Positions 10,748 to 18,675 of a DNA stretch of 64,000 bases are shown here, in pieces (positions within the stretch are counted from its first letter, which is position 1; each line of letters opens with the position of its first letter). Below the pieces are notes generated by a model. That model worked only from the letters and a program-made list of their open reading frames with translations, was not told the DNA's origin and did not search any database. The translations under genes and the position numbers were made by a program. The DNA comes from Oscillospiraceae bacterium (lineage in GTDB: Bacteria; Bacillota; Clostridia; Oscillospirales; Ruminococcaceae), in assembly GCA_009781425.1 (NCBI GenBank), contig WQYC01000005.1:19190-83189 (forward strand). Direction: 5' to 3'.

Positions 10748-10812
10748 TTCTAAACATATAAAATACATTATATGTTTATGTCGGCGGAGGGGTGAATAGG
10801 ACAGGGGAAAAG

Positions 10813-11229
10813 TTATACTTTTTTAATATAAATTTTCTTACATACTATTTCATATTCACAGTTAAAATCAGCGTCTATCATTCCTTGCTTCCATTGTTCG
10901 TCTTGCAATAATTCTAACTCGCCATATCCCCAACTCATCGTTCCATAAAACCATTTATTAACTTTAGGGACACTAAAACTATATGAACTTACATTCTTAT
11001 AAATTAAAGCGTATAGTTTTTGTTTTATTAGGAGAATTATTTTTATATTTATTCCGCAATTCTTAGTTCTTTCAACAACAATATTTTCTATTATTGAATC
11101 ATGAAAACCATCATTTTTATAATATAGATTTAAATATTCTTTTGAAAGTTTATCTTTAATAGAATTAAAATACTTAAAATATTGTTTTGTCGTTTCATTA
11201 TCAAAATCAAATTTTGTATAATATTTCAT
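10813..11229 (-). CDS. Hypothetical protein, DUF4085-like
   Basis: 138 residues, AT-rich and rich in K, Y and I, unlike its neighbours. The opening 'MKYYTKFDF' and the later 'GFHDSIIENIVVER' recall DUF4085 proteins of Firmicutes, whose function is unknown. No signal peptide or membrane helix. It stands alone between the repeat upstream of yunB and the M18 peptidase gene. The base composition suggests recent arrival. The family assignment is tentative. Confidence 0.55.
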   Translation of the reverse strand: MKYYTKFDFDNETTKQYFKYFNSIKDKLSKEYLNLYYKNDGFHDSIIENIVVERTKNCGINIKIILLIKQKLYALIYKNVSSYSFSVPKVNKWFYGTMSWGYGELELLQDEQWKQGMIDADFNCEYEIVCKKIYIKKV

Positions 11230-11252
11230 AACGTATTCCTCACTGTCAATGA

Positions 11253-12677
11253 TTAACTATTAATAAAAGCTCCAAACGCCCTATAAGCCTCGTAAACATC
11301 ATTCTTCGCCGTAATTTCCATCGGCGCGTGCATTGACAGCACCGGCACGCCCACGTCAATCGTGTCGATATTCAGATTCGCAAGGAACATCGCGACAGTC
11401 CCGCCGCCGCCCATGTCCACCTTGCCGAGCTCGCCCGTCTGCCAAGCGATTTTGTTATCGTCGAACAGCTTGCGGATTTCCGCGGTAAACTCCGCGCTTG
11501 CATCGCTTGTACCTGCCTTGCCGCGCGAGCCTGTGTACTTCGTGAGCGCAACGCCGTAGTTGATATACGCAACGTTCAGCTTCTCGGTAACGTCAGGAAA
11601 TGTCGGGTCGAAAGCGGCGTTTACGTCTGCTGAAAGACAGCGTGAGTTACTTAAAAGTGTCCGAAGTGCAACGCTCTGCATTTCCGCCAAATCAGCTAAG
11701 AAAAACTTCATATAAGCTGATTTTAAGCCGGTATTTCCGTCACTGCCGACTTCTTCTTTGTCAGTTAAAACGACGACTGCGGTTTTCTGTGGCGTTTTCT
11801 TGAGGTCGAGCAAAGCTTTCAGCGTTGTGTACGCGCAAACCCTGTCGTCCTGACCGTAAGAACCAATCAGCGAGCGGTCAAAGCCGATGTCGCGGGCTTT
11901 GAAAGCGGGGACTGCTTCAAGCTCTGCGCTTAGTAAATCTGCTTCAATAATGCCGTATTTCTCGTTTAAAAGCTTCATGATATTGAGCTTCACAAGCTCG
12001 CTACCGTCGTCCTCTCTGAAAGGTCGTGAGCCTATCAAAATATTCAGTTCTTCGCCCTTTATGAGCTTGTTTGCGGGGCGTTTGTACTGCTCCTCTGCAA
12101 GGTGCGGAAGCAGGTCAGTGACCGCGAAAACAGGGTCGCTATCGTCTTCGCCGATGTTAATTTTAACTTCTGATAAATCGGATTTAATGACCACGCCATG
12201 CAGTGCAAGCGGCACCGCCGTCCACTGATATTTCTTGATTCCGCCGTAGTAGTGCGTCTTGAAATACGCAAGCTCGCCGTCCTCATAGAGCGGACGTTGT
12301 TTTAAGTCCAAGCGCGGCGAATCTATGTGCGAAGCGAGCAGATTCACGCCCTTGTCTAAGCTCTCTTTTCCGATAATCGCGGCGATTACGCTTTTGCCGC
12401 GATTGACAGTGTAAATTTTGTCGCCGGCTTTATATTTTTTGCCCGCTTCAAAGAGGGAAAATCCTGCTTTTTCAAGCTCAGTTACCGCCTGCTGAACAGC
12501 TTCGCGTTCGGTTTTTGCAAGGTCTAAAAAAGCCTTGTAACCGTCGCAGAATTTATCAGCTTTTTTCTGCTCTGCTTCCGTGAAAATCTTCGCCGTGTTC
12601 CTTCTTTTGATGAACAATTTTTCCTTTAATTCTTTTGATTTTGCGTTCTTTTTTTCTTGGTTAGCCTTGTTTGCCAT
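11253..12677 (-). CDS. M18 family aminopeptidase
   Basis: 474 residues, the standard length. M18 enzymes are cytoplasmic zinc aminopeptidases that remove acidic or other N-terminal residues. Visible motifs are NLLASHIDSPRLDLK (His and Asp metal ligands), TDKEEVGSDGNTG (catalytic and metal glutamates) and 'VPVLSMHAPMEI' near the end (metal His). The N-terminal 25 residues are highly charged. The start ATG has GGAGAAAG upstream. It follows the lytic transglycosylase gene by 12 bases, so it is probably the last gene of the sua5-coaE-transglycosylase operon. Confidence 0.93.
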   Translation of the reverse strand: MANKANQEKKNAKSKELKEKLFIKRRNTAKIFTEAEQKKADKFCDGYKAFLDLAKTEREAVQQAVTELEKAGFSLFEAGKKYKAGDKIYTVNRGKSVIAAIIGKESLDKGVNLLASHIDSPRLDLKQRPLYEDGELAYFKTHYYGGIKKYQWTAVPLALHGVVIKSDLSEVKINIGEDDSDPVFAVTDLLPHLAEEQYKRPANKLIKGEELNILIGSRPFREDDGSELVKLNIMKLLNEKYGIIEADLLSAELEAVPAFKARDIGFDRSLIGSYGQDDRVCAYTTLKALLDLKKTPQKTAVVVLTDKEEVGSDGNTGLKSAYMKFFLADLAEMQSVALRTLLSNSRCLSADVNAAFDPTFPDVTEKLNVAYINYGVALTKYTGSRGKAGTSDASAEFTAEIRKLFDDNKIAWQTGELGKVDMGGGGTVAMFLANLNIDTIDVGVPVLSMHAPMEITAKNDVYEAYRAFGAFINS

Positions 12678-12689
12678 AATCTTTCTCCT

Positions 12690-13280
12690 TTATGAATACA
12701 GTTTTATGTAGTTTTCGTAAGCGGTATTAACCTTGTGAATATAGTGCCTTGTGTCAGAGTCGGGGACCGCGGTTAAAGTCCGTCCGTCAGCGGAATAATC
12801 GGGATTGTTCAGCCATCTGATTACCGTATTATCTCCTGCGAAATAAGCCGCCAGTGCGCAGTCTAAGTCGCCGAAATTCTCCAAATGATACGCGATTAAA
12901 TAACTGCCGTAACGAATATTATCGTCGGGATTGAACATATTATCGAAGCTAATTTCACTCTCCCGAAGCCGATAAACACTGAGCCAATCGAAGGTATCCT
13001 CCATGATTTGCATGAGCCCGCGCGCGCCTACATTCGACACTGCGTCAGCTTCAAAGCTGCTCTCGGTTTTAATAACAGCATAAATCAAAAACTTGTCAAG
13101 TCCGTACTCATTTGCATATTTTTCAACATACTGCGTAAACTCAAGCGGGTGCGTGCGCAAAAGCCATTCGTGCTGTAAATAATCATGCACAAATTTCGCA
13201 GAAGCAATCAAAATCGCTGTGATTAAAAACGCGATTATTACTGCGAAAATCGGCGACTTTTTTCTTCGTCTTTCTCTCAT
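12690..13280 (-). CDS. Membrane-anchored lytic transglycosylase (SLT domain)
   Basis: 196 residues. A basic start and one membrane helix (about 13-30) anchor the enzyme with the catalytic part outside. The SLT fold motifs are IYAVIKTESSFEADAVSN, containing the catalytic Glu, then 'GARGLMQIM', and later NPDDNIRYGSYLI and 'ALAAYFAGDN'. It cleaves peptidoglycan glycan strands with anhydro-MurNAc formation. The ATG overlaps the coaE stop by four bases, showing translational coupling. Size and order fit the short YjbJ/SLT proteins of clostridia. Confidence 0.92.
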   Translation of the reverse strand: MRERRRKKSPIFAVIIAFLITAILIASAKFVHDYLQHEWLLRTHPLEFTQYVEKYANEYGLDKFLIYAVIKTESSFEADAVSNVGARGLMQIMEDTFDWLSVYRLRESEISFDNMFNPDDNIRYGSYLIAYHLENFGDLDCALAAYFAGDNTVIRWLNNPDYSADGRTLTAVPDSDTRHYIHKVNTAYENYIKLYS

Positions 13281-13876
13281 TTTATATCCTCAATTACTCT
13301 TTTAACAGCCTTCAAAAAGCTTTCTGTATCGCTGTTATTTTCAATAAAATAATCGGCTTTTTCTTTGTAGAAATCTGCACTCGGTTGTGAATTTAAACGC
13401 AGAAGTGCGTCGGCTTCACTTATATTATCGCGCGCCGTTATCCGCTGTATGCAAGCGGTTTTATCTGCGACAACAGCGACAATTTTTCCGCAAAAATCAT
13501 CAGCTCCGCCTTGATATAAAGTAGGCGCGTCAAGCAGGAAATTCTTTTCGCCTTTTTCAGCTTCGCGCTGAATTAAATTCACAATTTCGTAGATTATAAA
13601 CGGGAAAATTATTCGCTCGTATTCCTTTAATTTCGCGCTGTCCGAAAAGACAAGCCGCGCCATTTTAACTCTGTCGAATTCATTGTTTGTGTAAGCTTCG
13701 GGGAAGGCGTTCTTCACAGCTTCGGCGCACTTTTCGCTTTGAATTACGCGTCTCGCTTCCATGTCGCAGTCAATTGCGCAGAAGCCGTTTTCCGCGAAAA
13801 CCCGCGCGGCAAGGCTCTTCCCTGCCCCCGACATTCCTGTAAGTCCAATAATATTTAACTCGTTAAAACTTTTCAT
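13277..13876 (-). CDS. coaE: Dephospho-CoA kinase
   Basis: 199 residues. It phosphorylates dephospho-CoA in the last step of coenzyme A synthesis. The P-loop is 'GLTGMSGAGKSLAARVF' near residue 12; the CoA-binding segment 'AIDCDMEARRVIQ' and the lid 'ITARDNISEADALLRLNSQ' follow. The start overlaps the sua5 end by 14 bases and the stop overlaps the transglycosylase start, so it is the middle of a coupled operon. No unusual features. Confidence 0.95.
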   Translation of the reverse strand: MKSFNELNIIGLTGMSGAGKSLAARVFAENGFCAIDCDMEARRVIQSEKCAEAVKNAFPEAYTNNEFDRVKMARLVFSDSAKLKEYERIIFPFIIYEIVNLIQREAEKGEKNFLLDAPTLYQGGADDFCGKIVAVVADKTACIQRITARDNISEADALLRLNSQPSADFYKEKADYFIENNSDTESFLKAVKRVIEDIK

Positions 13877-14798
13877 TTTCTACCTTTAATACATTAAATT
13901 CCGCCGCTCGAATAATGCGATTGTACAGTGCCAAGCCGATTCCGCAAGGTTCGGGGAGCCTGATGAATACCTGCTTTGCGCCGAGCTCGTCGAACTCGCG
14001 CAGCTTTGCGAACAGCGTCTGCGTTTCGGGATTTGCGATTACAAACTCGCCGAGTCCCGCAACGTCGCCCTCAACCGCAATTACCTCAGCGCGCGGCGAA
14101 TAGTGCTTGTATTTAGTGCCGGGGGATAACGGGCGGACAGAATCGTCCGCCCCTACATGATAACCCTCAACAACAACCTCGCCGAATTCTGAAAGCATTT
14201 CCGCTGTAACTGCGCCCGGTCGCAGAATTTTTATTTTATTTTCATCAAACATAATTACCGTGCTTTCAACACCGCAGGAGCAATCGCCGCCGTCGATTAT
14301 AAGCGGGATTTTCCCGTTCATGTCTGCAAAAACGTGCGCGGCTTTCGTCGGGCTCGGGCTCCCCGAGATGTTCGCGGACGGCGCGGCAAGCGGGAATCCG
14401 CAGGCTTTTATAAGCTCGAGCGCAACAGGGTGCGCCGGAACACGCACCGCCACGGTGTTAAGTCCGCAGCTGATTTCGCTCGGAATTATATCTGCAACTC
14501 TACGCAAAACCATAGTTAGCGCACCTGCCCAAAACCGCTCTGCAAGCCTTGCTGCAAGCTCGTGGATTTCCAAACCTAAACCTCGCACCATTTCCAAATC
14601 CGATGCGTGGACAATGAGCGGATTGTCGCGCGGGCGCCCCTTTGCAACGAATATTTTCTCAATTGCGGCGGGGTTCAGCGCGTTCGCGGCTAAGCCGTAA
14701 ACAGTTTCAGTGGGAATCGCAACGATTTCGCCGTTTGTAAGAAGCGAAGCGGCTTCGGCTATGACGGCGGGGGTGGGGGAGTTAATTATTGATTTCAT
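13863..14798 (-). CDS. L-threonylcarbamoyladenylate synthase (Sua5/YwlC type)
   Basis: 311 residues. It makes threonylcarbamoyl-AMP from threonine, bicarbonate and ATP for the t6A37 modification of ANN-decoding tRNAs. The YrdC domain covers about residues 10-200: IPTETVYGLAANA, 'KGRPRDNPLIVH', 'APSANISGSPSPT', 'DGGDCSCGVESTVI'. The linker and Sua5 domain follow (SPGTKYKHYSPRA). In the linker, 'HVGADDSVRPLS' is encoded by a palindromic repeat of the TGTAGGGG kind, an in-frame insertion just before the conserved PGxKYxHYxP motif that gates the active site. The gene overlaps its upstream neighbour's end by four bases. Confidence 0.95.
   Translation of the reverse strand: MKSIINSPTPAVIAEAASLLTNGEIVAIPTETVYGLAANALNPAAIEKIFVAKGRPRDNPLIVHASDLEMVRGLGLEIHELAARLAERFWAGALTMVLRRVADIIPSEISCGLNTVAVRVPAHPVALELIKACGFPLAAPSANISGSPSPTKAAHVFADMNGKIPLIIDGGDCSCGVESTVIMFDENKIKILRPGAVTAEMLSEFGEVVVEGYHVGADDSVRPLSPGTKYKHYSPRAEVIAVEGDVAGLGEFVIANPETQTLFAKLREFDELGAKQVFIRLPEPCGIGLALYNRIIRAAEFNVLKVENEKF
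14131..14157 (-). repeat. TGTAGGGG palindromic repeat inside sua5
   Basis: On the plus strand GGGCGGAC (14131-14138) pairs with GTCCGCCC (14145-14152), followed by CCTACA. It is translated without stop as part of the interdomain linker of Sua5, again with GTA GGG read as Val-Gly. Confidence 0.75.
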
Positions 14799-16360
14799 TC
14801 TTCTGCACCATTTACAGCTTCATAAAACTCTTGCGGAAAATCAAAACCTTCATGAAGTACGTCACAAAAAACACTGCAATAATATTGAATTGACTCTTTA
14901 TAATAAGACACACCTTTGTAAGTAATATTTATTAAATTCGGACAATCATCAAAAACACCCAAATCAAGACGCGTCACACTTTCGGGAATCGTTATGCTCG
15001 TTATTCCTGTTTGCGAAAACGCGCCAAATTTAATCGTTTCAACACCGTTGCCTAAATCAACACTTGTTAGATTTTCAGAACCCCAAAATGCGTTACTCTT
15101 TATTTCAATTACGCTGTCGGGAATCACTATGCTTGTAATTCCCGTATTAGCAAACGCATCCCAGCCAATATATGCTACACTGTCACCAAACACAGCACTG
15201 GTTAAGTATTCACAATTAATAAATGCATAACCGCCGATATGTGTCACATTGTCGGGTATTGCAATGCTCGTCAGCCGCGAACCTGCGAAAGCATTACTAC
15301 CGATATGCGTAACGGCTTCAGGTATGATTATACTCGTTAAATTTGTATTTTCAAACGCGTGATTTGCTATTGTTTGTGTATCCTCGCGGAGTTCAACAAC
15401 AGTATTTTCATTTATTTGGTTTTTATAACCTAAAGCATTTCTTCCAATATAAACCACCCCTTCAGGTTGCGCTAAGTACCATGGCGTTCCAATAAAAGTT
15501 TCTTTATAGATTTCAATGAAACCGTCATGAAGGTCTATGTCGTTCAATCCCGAGCCAAAAAATGCCCTGTTCCCGATATATGATACGCTTTCCGGTATTA
15601 TTATACTTTTCAATTTTTTACATTCGCCGAATACAAAAGCACTTATTCTTGTTACTCCATCTTTTATCGTAACGTTAGTCAACCTTTCACAATTACTGAA
15701 GGCACCAAAACCAATATATTTCAAGCCACTACCAAGTGTAACATCTGTTACACCGCTAAATCCGAATGCTGATAAATCAATATTCGTTACACTATCAGGA
15801 ATATCAATAATTGACAATGATTTATTACCCCAAAAAGCTTCTTGACCGATAGTTGTTACGCTATCAGGTATTTCATTGATTATCAAAAACTTGCAACCTC
15901 TGAATGCATATTTTCCGATACTTGTTACAGTATTGGGGATATAGACATATTTTATATTATCCTTAAAAACAGGGATTGGCTCTTTATAATAAGTCCCATG
16001 AATACCGACAACAGGTTCATCATCTATCATTGCGGGTATACGCACTGTAGTTTCATGTCCCCAATATCGCGTAATCACCATACCCTCAAGCCTCTCGTCA
16101 TACTCATAAGTGAAATAGTTTTCGGGAGTTTCTTCCAAATCCTCCGGATTAAATTCTTTCGCTTCTTCTTCCGCTTCCTGTTCAGGTTCGGGTTCTTCCT
16201 CAACCTCCGCTTCTTCCTGCGGTTCAAAAAGTTCATCATTCCCCTCCTGTGGAGGGGTGTCGCCGATAGGCGACGGGGTGGTTAAAGTTTCAACAAGCTC
16301 GGCTTCCCCGCACCCTGCAAGCAAAGCCGCAATCAGCATTAAAGCGATAAATTTTTTCAT
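14795..16360 (-). CDS. BspA-type leucine-rich repeat lipoprotein
   Basis: 521 residues. A lipoprotein signal with lipobox LAGC (residues 14-17) is followed by a long acidic, proline-rich spacer (EEEPEPEQEAEEEAKEF). From about residue 120 to 500 there are about 16 repeats of roughly 22 residues with pattern 'TSIVIPDSVTEIGSNAF', the BspA/Treponema LRR_5 type found in gut bacteria adhesins. It should be displayed on the cell surface. The spacer contains 'TPSPIGDTPPQEG', which is encoded by another palindromic repeat (16241-16278). Its stop overlaps the sua5 start by four bases, so it may be transcribed with that operon, although functions differ. Confidence 0.85.
   Translation of the reverse strand: MKKFIALMLIAALLAGCGEAELVETLTTPSPIGDTPPQEGNDELFEPQEEAEVEEEPEPEQEAEEEAKEFNPEDLEETPENYFTYEYDERLEGMVITRYWGHETTVRIPAMIDDEPVVGIHGTYYKEPIPVFKDNIKYVYIPNTVTSIGKYAFRGCKFLIINEIPDSVTTIGQEAFWGNKSLSIIDIPDSVTNIDLSAFGFSGVTDVTLGSGLKYIGFGAFSNCERLTNVTIKDGVTRISAFVFGECKKLKSIIIPESVSYIGNRAFFGSGLNDIDLHDGFIEIYKETFIGTPWYLAQPEGVVYIGRNALGYKNQINENTVVELREDTQTIANHAFENTNLTSIIIPEAVTHIGSNAFAGSRLTSIAIPDNVTHIGGYAFINCEYLTSAVFGDSVAYIGWDAFANTGITSIVIPDSVIEIKSNAFWGSENLTSVDLGNGVETIKFGAFSQTGITSITIPESVTRLDLGVFDDCPNLINITYKGVSYYKESIQYYCSVFCDVLHEGFDFPQEFYEAVNGAEE
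16241..16278. repeat. CCCCTCC/GTCGCC double-palindrome repeat in the LRR lipoprotein
   Basis: Two adjacent hairpins: CCCCTCC-TGT-GGAGGGG (16241-16257) and GTCGCC-GATA-GGCGAC (16259-16274). The type resembles dispersed palindromic elements common in gut Clostridia. It is read in frame within the low-complexity spacer. Confidence 0.7.
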
Positions 16361-16364
16361 GTCC

Positions 16365-16835
16365 TCACAACCTTATCTCAAACTCAATTTCATGTTTAAT
16401 AGGTATATTTTCCTCACCGAGCAGCGGAATCGTCGGCTTCAGCCTTCTCATGCCGTCAGCGGAATTTATATGCGTTGCAATCCAGTCAAAACCGCGCCTT
16501 TGATAAAAGCGAATCGCGTGAATAATATCGTTCGTGGTCACGAGCCAAAGCCGCGCGCAGTTGTTTTCTTTTGCAACCTCCAAAACCGCGTCAATCAGCG
16601 CAGAGCCTACGCCCTTGTTCTCCTCAAAGCTGTTCAGCGACGTAATTTCGCAGCCGCGCTCGTCTATATTATAAGTCACAAGCCCGTTTATTTTTTCGTC
16701 TGAAACCGAGACAAAACCCGGAAGCTTCGTGCCGTCATGAGCCGTTTCACGGCTGACAATCGGCAAGCCCCACTCGCGTTTAAGTATTTCTGTTACAGCT
16801 TCACGGTTTTCGGCGGTGATTGGTTTTATGTTCAT
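16365..16835 (-). CDS. GNAT family N-acetyltransferase
   Basis: About 156 residues. The acetyl-CoA binding motif is 'SFEENKGVGSALIDAVLEVA' (Q/RxxGxG/A form), followed by 'RLWLVTTNDIIHAIRFYQRRGF', both typical of GNAT enzymes; the acceptor substrate is unknown. I chose ATG at 16835 since AAAGGA lies upstream and the ATG overlaps the TGA of the preceding gene (ATGA). Copies of this start region appear again at 17492 and 18077. Downstream is the BspA-type lipoprotein gene by four bases. Confidence 0.85.
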   Translation of the reverse strand: MNIKPITAENREAVTEILKREWGLPIVSRETAHDGTKLPGFVSVSDEKINGLVTYNIDERGCEITSLNSFEENKGVGSALIDAVLEVAKENNCARLWLVTTNDIIHAIRFYQRRGFDWIATHINSADGMRRLKPTIPLLGEENIPIKHEIEFEIRL

Positions 16836-17464
16836 TTTATCATGTCCTTTCGGCTTCGGAGCTGATATTTTTTGAAATACCACCCTTTGTTGATTTCGCT
16901 CAATGCCCTTTCGCTTATTCTCGCAGAAGCGGGTTTTTCTTCTTTGAAGGAATCGGCTGTAGGTACAAAAAACCTAAACGGCTTAGTAATGCTTTTAATA
17001 TAATCGGTAACCTCTTTCCAAAAGGCATACGATAAAGGCTGATGTTCACGAATATCCTCGTAAATATAGTATTTACCCTTCTCATCTCCAAGGTTTATTT
17101 GAAAGCCTTTTGTAAACATTATCCTTGGAAATTGAATGTCATCCTCCGGCCATTTATTTTGATAAATCCAGTTAATTGGTTCATTTCTGACAAAGAAAAG
17201 GTCGGGTTTTTCACTTCCCAAAGTAAAATCAATTGCATATATAAAAGATGCAAAACCATCAGGTTTTTCCTCCGCGGCAAAATAATTATAAAATTTTGTA
17301 TACCGCTCAAGAACCTGTGCAAAGCCGTGAATCTCGGCAGCAAGGGTTGACAAACGAAATGCTGCTTGCTTCAACTCAAGAAACTTATAAATGTCGGCAA
17401 ATTCATCCGGTGTAACAAAAAATTTCAATGTATAATGCCCGCCGAATTTTATCCTTTCCGGCAT
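16832..17464 (-). CDS. Hypothetical protein
   Basis: 210 residues, no signal peptide or membrane helix, rich in aromatic residues (for example RFFVPTADSF, YYIYEDIREH). No family recognised. It is translationally coupled to the GNAT gene downstream by an ATGA overlap, and a GGAGGAG site lies upstream of its ATG. It sits between repeated copies of the GNAT start, which suggests it was inserted as a cassette. Composition is more AT-rich than sua5 or prfA. Confidence 0.6.
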   Translation of the reverse strand: MPERIKFGGHYTLKFFVTPDEFADIYKFLELKQAAFRLSTLAAEIHGFAQVLERYTKFYNYFAAEEKPDGFASFIYAIDFTLGSEKPDLFFVRNEPINWIYQNKWPEDDIQFPRIMFTKGFQINLGDEKGKYYIYEDIREHQPLSYAFWKEVTDYIKSITKPFRFFVPTADSFKEEKPASARISERALSEINKGWYFKKYQLRSRKDMIK

Positions 17465-17491
17465 GATTCCACTCCTCCTCGTTATATAAAT

Positions 17492-17520
17492 TTGGTTTTA
17501 TGTTCATTTTTATTCTTTCG
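17492..17520 (-). repeat. Copy of the GNAT translation start region
   Basis: On the minus strand the bases around ATGAACATAAAACCAA, with a partly conserved upstream region, repeat the start of the GNAT gene at 16835. Here the frame continues into other sequence, so this is a vestigial start and not a gene. Confidence 0.6.
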
Positions 17521-17535
17521 ATTATGTTTATAATG

Positions 17536-17976
17536 TCAAGTTGATAATATACCGCTATGCCACTCAACAACCCATGTTTTGAAATCGGGTGTGACTATTC
17601 TGAACTCATTTTCAATGGGATAATACACCCCTACCTTGCCGTCGGATATTCGACCGTTTTCAATTCTAAAACCAAAATATTCACCGCAACCATTATTGGC
17701 AAAGAAAAGGATTTTATGGGGTGGTACAGTGTAGGACATCTTCAAGAAACTACAATGACAGTTGTACAATTCGATGATTTCGCTTGAATTGCCCACTAAC
17801 CAACAACCAAATCGATTCTCTTTTATACCATTTGTTTCTTTCAAGACTTCTAATAACTCCCCCGAGAGTGTGACGTGAAGAGTTTCTTCTATTTGAGCTA
17901 TTTCCTGTTCATTTATCGCTTCTAAAAAAGTTAATTCAGTTTCGTTAACACTTTGGAATATCTTTTTCCAATGCAT
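17536..17976 (-). CDS. SMI1/KNR4 (SUKH) family protein
   Basis: 146 residues. The order 'EQEIAQIEETLHVTLSGELLEVLKETNG', then the aromatic-rich 'ILFFANNGCGEYFGF', then 'VYYPIENEFRIVTPDFKTWVVEW' is the SUKH pattern. SUKH proteins are mostly immunity proteins against polymorphic toxins. No toxin gene is near, so this would be an orphan immunity gene, which is common in Firmicutes. It lies within a set of cassettes between prfA and the GNAT gene, each flanked by duplicated remnants. Confidence 0.75.
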   Translation of the reverse strand: MHWKKIFQSVNETELTFLEAINEQEIAQIEETLHVTLSGELLEVLKETNGIKENRFGCWLVGNSSEIIELYNCHCSFLKMSYTVPPHKILFFANNGCGEYFGFRIENGRISDGKVGVYYPIENEFRIVTPDFKTWVVEWHSGILST

Positions 17977-18010
17977 TGTACAACCTCCCCATTATAATAA
18001 ACTGCCAACT

Positions 18011-18121
18011 GTACATTGTTAATTGTTCATTGTCCGTCACTCCTGCACATTCGCTAATTTCGCCGCTTGGTTAGCGGTTTTCGGCGGTGATTGGTTTTAT
18101 GTTCATTTTTTGTCCTTTCGG
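18011..18121 (-). pseudogene. Fused remnants: prfA 3' end copy joined to GNAT 5' end copy
   Basis: On the minus strand, 18072 to 18011 copies the last codons of prfA plus its downstream sequence (compare 18710 to 18656, nearly identical), and 18105 to 18077 copies the first eleven codons of the GNAT gene, with its AAAGGA site at 18112-18121. Neither fragment can be a functional gene. The join shows an earlier state in which GNAT lay next to prfA. Confidence 0.75.
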
Positions 18122-18140
18122 TTTTGCTTATTGGGTAAAG

Positions 18141-18608
18141 TTATAATTGCATAGTCAACCATGTAATTTCATCTTCCGTATCGCTTTGCATTTCATCAAT
18201 GACAAAACCACATTTTTCATAAAATGAAATGGCATTTCTGCTTGACGGAACATGAAAACTGCTTGCATTTACATTCTTTGCATCGAATAAAAGATTATTA
18301 AAAATCCTTGTACCGATTCCTTGTGAGTGATATTCAGGCATTATATATAAGTTTGACACAGAATATTTATGCTTATCGGCATTCCCAAAATCAACAAACG
18401 CCCCTGTTCCTACAACTATATCGTTTTGCTCTGCAACATAAACAACTTTCCAAGTTAATTGATTCGATAAGCTTTCTAATGTGTTATAAGATTTATATTT
18501 TTCAATGATAGCTTTTGAATGATATTCTGACATTATCTCGTCAAAATTTCTGTCAAGTATTATCTTGATTTGTTCAATATCATCTTTTTTAGCTTTTCTG
18601 ATTTCCAT
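18141..18608 (-). CDS. GNAT family N-acetyltransferase (second)
   Basis: 155 residues. Acetyl-CoA binding motif 'YIMPEYHSQGIGTRIFNNLL', then 'SSRNAISFYEKCGF', the classic GNAT end. Substrate not predictable. The gene is AT-rich relative to prfA upstream and not closely similar to the GNAT at 16365. It starts at ATG 18608; the upstream 60 bases include a short repeat of TTGTACATTG units. It appears to be one of the cassettes inserted between prfA and the first GNAT gene. Confidence 0.85.
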   Translation of the reverse strand: MEIRKAKKDDIEQIKIILDRNFDEIMSEYHSKAIIEKYKSYNTLESLSNQLTWKVVYVAEQNDIVVGTGAFVDFGNADKHKYSVSNLYIMPEYHSQGIGTRIFNNLLFDAKNVNASSFHVPSSRNAISFYEKCGFVIDEMQSDTEDEITWLTMQL

Positions 18609-18637
18609 TTTTCAACCCCGAATTATATAAATACTGT

Positions 18638-18672
18638 CAATTGTACATTGTTCATTGTACATTGTTAATTGT
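18638..18672. repeat. Short tandem repeats of TTGTACATTG/TTCATTGTAC
   Basis: Direct copies of an approximately 14-base unit follow prfA and recur at 18011. They look like a degenerate spacer repeat; I see no protein or RNA function. Confidence 0.5.
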
Positions 18673-18675
18673 TCG

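Noticed and set aside
17625..17655. TGTAGGG-type repeat in the SUKH gene (CCCCTACC on the plus strand)
   Set aside because: No inverted partner nearby.
18011..18672. Repeats of TTGTACATTG units as a CRISPR or regulatory array
   Set aside because: Units are short, irregular and without unique spacers; they fit a low-complexity spacer repeat.
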